NCBI GenBank assembly: GCA_946187695.1 | Contig: CAMHSB010000015.1 | Span: 1 to 46,840 of the forward strand | Direction: 5' to 3' | DNA: 46,840 nucleotides | From: an uncultured Bacteroidales bacterium | GTDB lineage: Bacteria > Bacteroidota > Bacteroidia > Bacteroidales > Paludibacteraceae | Part shown: positions 43,721 through 46,840 of the stretch, in pieces | How the letters are laid out: each line of letters starts with the position of its first letter | Numbering within the stretch: the first letter of the stretch is position 1 | The notes under the pieces: model-generated | The model's input: the letters and a program-made list of their open reading frames with translations, nothing else | What the model was told of the DNA's origin: nothing | The model's database searches: none | Made by a program: the position numbers and the translations under genes

Positions 43721-45472
43721 GGCATCTTCACCTAGCAACTCACGCATCTCCGCCATCTCGGCTTCACTCACCGTCTTGCGGTCGTTCACACCCATCAACG
43801 GACCGAAGAACACTTTCAGTAAGGCACGTCCGATCACTTTGTTCAGATTGAACTTCGGACTTCTGGCATCGCCCGTTACCGGCACGTCGAGGATGATCAT
43901 ATCTTGCGCGGAGGTCAGCATCTTAAAGCCCGTCCGAACAGGGATGTTCTTATACGGCGCTTTTGAGAACTTGTCTTTCTTCCCTACCCGCGGATGATCG
44001 ATCACGATTTTGTTCGTGCCGTTCATCTTACCGCTTACCACGTCCATATGGCTGTCCACGTTCAAGTCGCCGCCTTCCAGACGGTAGCCTGTGTAGTTCC
44101 GGCATAACGCATCAAAATCACTCAACTGCACACCGGTCAGTTTGAGGTTCGCTTTGGTATCCTGGTTCGCCAGGTCCATACCACCTGTGAAATCCGCTTT
44201 CACTTTGGCATCAGAGGTCAGGGTAGCCTCGACCGTCACACTGTTACGACCGTTGGTTGCGATGTTCGTGCCTTCGACCTTCAGGTCCTTTACCGCATAC
44301 TCCCATTCGTGGTTCATCGAGTAGTCGTGATAGGTCAGGTCGTGTCCTGTCACACGCGCTTTCTTCGCCATCCATACCAGCGGCTTAGCCGGTGCTGCAT
44401 CATTAGACGAAGTCGTAACATTAGACGACGCAGTCGTATCACTCTCGGCTCTTAGCTCTTCACTATTCACTCTTCCCTCTTCCGGCTGCTTCAGCAGTCG
44501 TGAGAGCGTATTCCATCCCTCGTGCACCTCGTACTCACCGGTGATACCGTCGATAACCAGACTGTCAAGGATGAAGGTGTTCGTGCTCAGGTCTCCTTTG
44601 TTCAGCACCAGACGCAACTCATCCATCGCGGCCACTTCGTCGTTATGCGTGTCGCGGATGCTCATGCCTTGCATCGAGAGGCGGCCTTTCATCTGGATAT
44701 TGTTGATATTTTCCAACGAGCCTTCCACCAACACGGAACCGTTCAGTTTCGCCCCCAGACCACTCACATTGAGGTAGTCCTGCACGAGCGGCAGCACCAC
44801 GTCCGTGTGCACGTCATAGAGGTTGAGACGCACCGCGTAGTTATTCGACTGCATCCGGTAACCGGCGATGATACCTACCCGACCACCGGTTGGCAGACCG
44901 AACTCCAGACCGGCATTCGTCTGCGTGTTATCGAAGAACAGCCCCGGTACGGACAACGAGATATCCTCCAGTTTCCACTGCTTATGCGTCACCACGTCGC
45001 GGTAACGGATGGAGCTGTTGTTGATGCGGATATCGTCCAGGAACACCTTCCAATTGCTGGGCGTGGTGTCTGCAGGTATCGAATCCGGACGACTATACCG
45101 CTCGATGATATCCGTAAAGTTCAGTCGGTCGTTGCTCTTGAGCACCTGTCCGTTGAAGCCGTCCAGATGGATCGCACGGATCTTCACGCGTTTGGCCATC
45201 AGTTGCGGATAAGCGATCTGCACGTACAGACGTTCAAAAGAGACGAAGTCCGTCTCGCCGTTCTGCTCCTTGCATTGGAAGCCTTCGATCGTCACACCAC
45301 CCCAATACGGGTTGATAATCACCTGGTCTGCGTGGAGCTCGCGTCCGACGATATCCATACCGTAGTTATTCACCACGTACTTCGCCACCGGCGAGGCGAT
45401 CGCCAGAATCAATGCAAAGAGGAGCACTATTACTAGCGCTCCCCATCCACATATCTTCCAGAATGTTTTCAT
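43631..45472 (-). CDS. DUF748/AsmA-like envelope protein
   Basis: 613 residues. One N-terminal membrane helix (GALVIVLLFALILAIASPVA) is followed by an AsmA/DUF748-type body with beta-rich repeats: VIINPYWGGVTIEGFQCKEQ, VKIRAIHLDGFNGQVLKSND, VFLDDIRINNSSIRYRD. The family resembles bridge-like lipid-transfer proteins of the periplasm, but the role in Bacteroidota is not established. A loop (about residues 330-362) is coded by heptad repeats. The last 29 residues (rich in Ser, Ala, Val) are encoded antisense to the recQ zinc-binding region. It follows tsf with a one-base overlap. Confidence 0.83.
   Translation of the reverse strand: MKTFWKICGWGALVIVLLFALILAIASPVAKYVVNNYGMDIVGRELHADQVIINPYWGGVTIEGFQCKEQNGETDFVSFERLYVQIAYPQLMAKRVKIRAIHLDGFNGQVLKSNDRLNFTDIIERYSRPDSIPADTTPSNWKVFLDDIRINNSSIRYRDVVTHKQWKLEDISLSVPGLFFDNTQTNAGLEFGLPTGGRVGIIAGYRMQSNNYAVRLNLYDVHTDVVLPLVQDYLNVSGLGAKLNGSVLVEGSLENINNIQMKGRLSMQGMSIRDTHNDEVAAMDELRLVLNKGDLSTNTFILDSLVIDGITGEYEVHEGWNTLSRLLKQPEEGRVNSEELRAESDTTASSNVTTSSNDAAPAKPLVWMAKKARVTGHDLTYHDYSMNHEWEYAVKDLKVEGTNIATNGRNSVTVEATLTSDAKVKADFTGGMDLANQDTKANLKLTGVQLSDFDALCRNYTGYRLEGGDLNVDSHMDVVSGKMNGTNKIVIDHPRVGKKDKFSKAPYKNIPVRTGFKMLTSAQDMIILDVPVTGDARSPKFNLNKVIGRALLKVFFGPLMGVNDRKTVSEAEMAEMRELLGEDASVDSVSSQSTADVAVSASDSVGLTKVGKQ
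44441..44482 (-). repeat. In-frame degenerate 7-base repeat in the DUF748 gene
   Basis: Six consecutive units on the plus strand: ACTCTCG, GCTCTTA, GCTCTTC, ACTATTC, ACTCTTC, CCTCTTC (complement GAAGAGn). They encode the loop EEGRVNSEELRAES. Directly before it, two similar 18-21-base segments encode TTASSNV and TTSSNDA. Confidence 0.6.
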
Positions 45473-46464
45473 TATTCTGCAGCTAATGTGATACGGCGGA
45501 AGTCAATGATCTTCACACCTTTTGCTTTGAGGATATCCTTCACGAGCTCTTTGCTCTCGCTCATGATGTAAGCCTGCTCAACGAGAGTGTTCTCTTTGAG
45601 GAACTTACCCAGACGACCTTGTGCGATCATCTCAATCTTCTTAGCTTGGTTAGCGAGGTTAGCCTCTGCCTCTACCGGCACTTTCGCACGAATGTCACGC
45701 GCAACTTGAGCCTGCTCCTCGGTCAACCAACCCTTAGCGGTGTTGGAAGCGATATGGTCGTCGCTGTCGCAGTGAGCCGGGTTCAGACCAGCCTTGCGCA
45801 GTGCGTTCTCAATAGCTTTGTTGATCTCGTCCTGTTTGGTCTTCTCAACAGCTACTTCGAGCTCGTGCTTCTTCACTTCTTCACTTACGTGATCAGCGTC
45901 CAAAGCGATCGGCGACATAGCAGCAACCTGCATCGAGATACCGTGAACGGTCTCGTGGTCTGCACCTGCCTCTGCAGCAACGAGCGAGCTCAGTTTGTTA
46001 CCGAGGTGGTTGTAAGCATCTACTACAGGTGCCTCCAGGCAAGCGTAGTCAGCCAGCTCCATCTTCTCACCCGTTACGCCGGAGCGCTCCGTGATGATCT
46101 CTGCAACCGTGAAGTTACCGATCTTGAGGTTAGCCAACTCCTCTTTCGAGCGTACTTTGTTATCCAAAGCAGCATCCAGAATCAGTTTAACCATACCTAC
46201 GAAGTCCTCGTTCTTAGCCACGAAGTCGGTCTCGCACTTTACTCCAACGATAGCGCCGAAGTTGTCTTTTACCTTTGCCAGTACGCAACCTTCCGAAGCC
46301 TCACGGTCGCTACGTTTTGCTGCGATAGCCTGTCCACGCTTGCGGAGCAAGTCCTTCGCAGCCTCGAAATCACCGTTTGCCTCTTCGAGGGCCTTCTTTA
46401 CGTCCATCATACCTGCGCCGGTAATATCGCGCAGTTTTTTGATATCAGCTAATGTTACTGCCAT
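45472..46464 (-). CDS. tsf: Elongation factor Ts
   Basis: 330 residues. N-terminal UBA-like helix ([37 protein letters not shown]), the EF-Tu-contacting motif [12 protein letters not shown], and the long core domain with [14 protein letters not shown]. It exchanges nucleotide on EF-Tu. It is coded right after rpsB (two-base spacer), the usual rpsB-tsf order. Confidence 0.96.
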   Translation of the reverse strand: MAVTLADIKKLRDITGAGMMDVKKALEEANGDFEAAKDLLRKRGQAIAAKRSDREASEGCVLAKVKDNFGAIVGVKCETDFVAKNEDFVGMVKLILDAALDNKVRSKEELANLKIGNFTVAEIITERSGVTGEKMELADYACLEAPVVDAYNHLGNKLSSLVAAEAGADHETVHGISMQVAAMSPIALDADHVSEEVKKHELEVAVEKTKQDEINKAIENALRKAGLNPAHCDSDDHIASNTAKGWLTEEQAQVARDIRAKVPVEAEANLANQAKKIEMIAQGRLGKFLKENTLVEQAYIMSESKELVKDILKAKGVKIIDFRRITLAAE

Positions 46465-46466
46465 AA

Positions 46467-46840
46467 TTAAGCCTCCTCTTCTTTAGCTTCCTCTTTTCCC
46501 TCAGCTACTTTCTCAGCCTCTGCCTTCGGAGCAGCCTTGCGGATACGTTGACGACGCTCCTTCGGTGCCGGTGCCTCTGCAGCAGCCTGCTCCTCAGCTG
46601 CACCTTCGTCAGCCTTCTCTACCTTACGCTCCTCGAGACCCTCTTTGATTGCCTCGCATACAGCCGTGAGGATGACGTCGATAGCCTTCGTTGCATCGTC
46701 GTTTGCCGGAATCACGAAGTCGATGTTGTTCGGGTTCGAGTTCGTATCTACGATACCGAATACAGGAATACCCAGACGGTTAGCTTCTGCAACAGCAATC
46801 TTCTCTTTGATCACGTCTACTACGAATACAGCGCTCGGCA
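46467..46840 (-). CDS. rpsB: 30S ribosomal protein S2, C-terminal part (cut by window edge)
   Basis: About 124 codons are in the window; the gene continues to the right. The reading frame passes through [37 protein letters not shown] and [20 protein letters not shown], conserved S2 sequence. A long charged tail follows ([20 protein letters not shown], then a Lys/Glu/Ala-rich end), as in other Bacteroidota S2 proteins. S2 binds the 30S head-body junction. Confidence 0.95.
   Translation of the reverse strand, partial: PSAVFVVDVIKEKIAVAEANRLGIPVFGIVDTNSNPNNIDFVIPANDDATKAIDVILTAVCEAIKEGLEERKVEKADEGAAEEQAAAEAPAPKERRQRIRKAAPKAEAEKVAEGKEEAKEEEA

Overview
The window looks like a chromosomal segment of an uncultured member of the order Bacteroidales (Bacteroidota). 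The promoters have the phylum-specific form (a TTG, about 20 bases, then TAnnTTTG) with no sigma70-type -35/-10 boxes. Gene families typical of the phylum are present: a carboxypeptidase-regulatory-like/TonB plug/beta-barrel receptor, DUF2723, a BspA-type leucine-rich repeat protein, an OmpP1/FadL-like porin and methylmalonyl-CoA epimerase. I cannot place it to genus. The genes are tightly packed, with many ATGA or TAATG overlaps.

Layout. (1) 1-7.1 kb, minus strand: the start of methylmalonyl-CoA epimerase, a TonB-linked outer-membrane protein, and a tight operon RelA/SpoT homologue - recR - small membrane protein - HAD phosphatase - GNAT - AraC regulator. The RelA/SpoT homologue lacks both its hydrolase and ACT domains. 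(2) 7.2-8.5 kb, plus strand: a conserved single-pass membrane protein and rsmD. (3) 8.5-14.3 kb, minus strand: the operon TPR protein - ribH - lysC - YitT-type membrane protein - galE - manA. (4) 14.3-18.4 kb, minus strand: an accessory island with a small hypothetical gene, an AT-rich secreted LRR protein, a highly structured leader with an intrinsic terminator, a RelE/ParE-type toxin with a 57-residue antitoxin, and a gene-free repeat-bearing stretch. (5) 18.4-26.3 kb: lrp - trpS - lipoprotein - FadL-like porin (minus), a divergent O-methyltransferase (plus), then cobW-like and DUF2723 genes (minus). (6) 26.4-43.7 kb, plus strand: a Wzx/Wzy surface-polysaccharide operon that runs straight into gltX and recQ. 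(7) 43.6-46.8 kb, minus strand: rpsB (partial) - tsf - DUF748/AsmA-like protein, whose end overlaps recQ tail-to-tail by 90 bp.

How the polysaccharide locus seems to work. A monotopic sugar-phosphate transferase starts a lipid-linked unit. An aminotransferase and two UDP-sugar dehydrogenase-like proteins supply amino and uronic sugars. Two GT2 enzymes and a WbsX-like protein extend the unit. A Bcs1/Acs1-like fusion (IspD-type cytidylyltransferase plus short-chain reductase) next to a LicD-family transferase suggests a CDP-polyol, most likely CDP-ribitol, is made and a polyol phosphate is attached. Two hexapeptide acyltransferases decorate the product, and Wzx and Wzy flip and polymerise it. 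A secreted endonuclease/exonuclease/phosphatase-fold hydrolase sits inside the cassette.

The most unusual signals are the ribitol-phosphate-like cassette, the structured leader before the LRR gene, degenerate 7-base tandem repeats inside coding frames and at gene ends, the stripped-down RelA/SpoT homologue, and divergent promoter pairs whose upstream boxes overlap.
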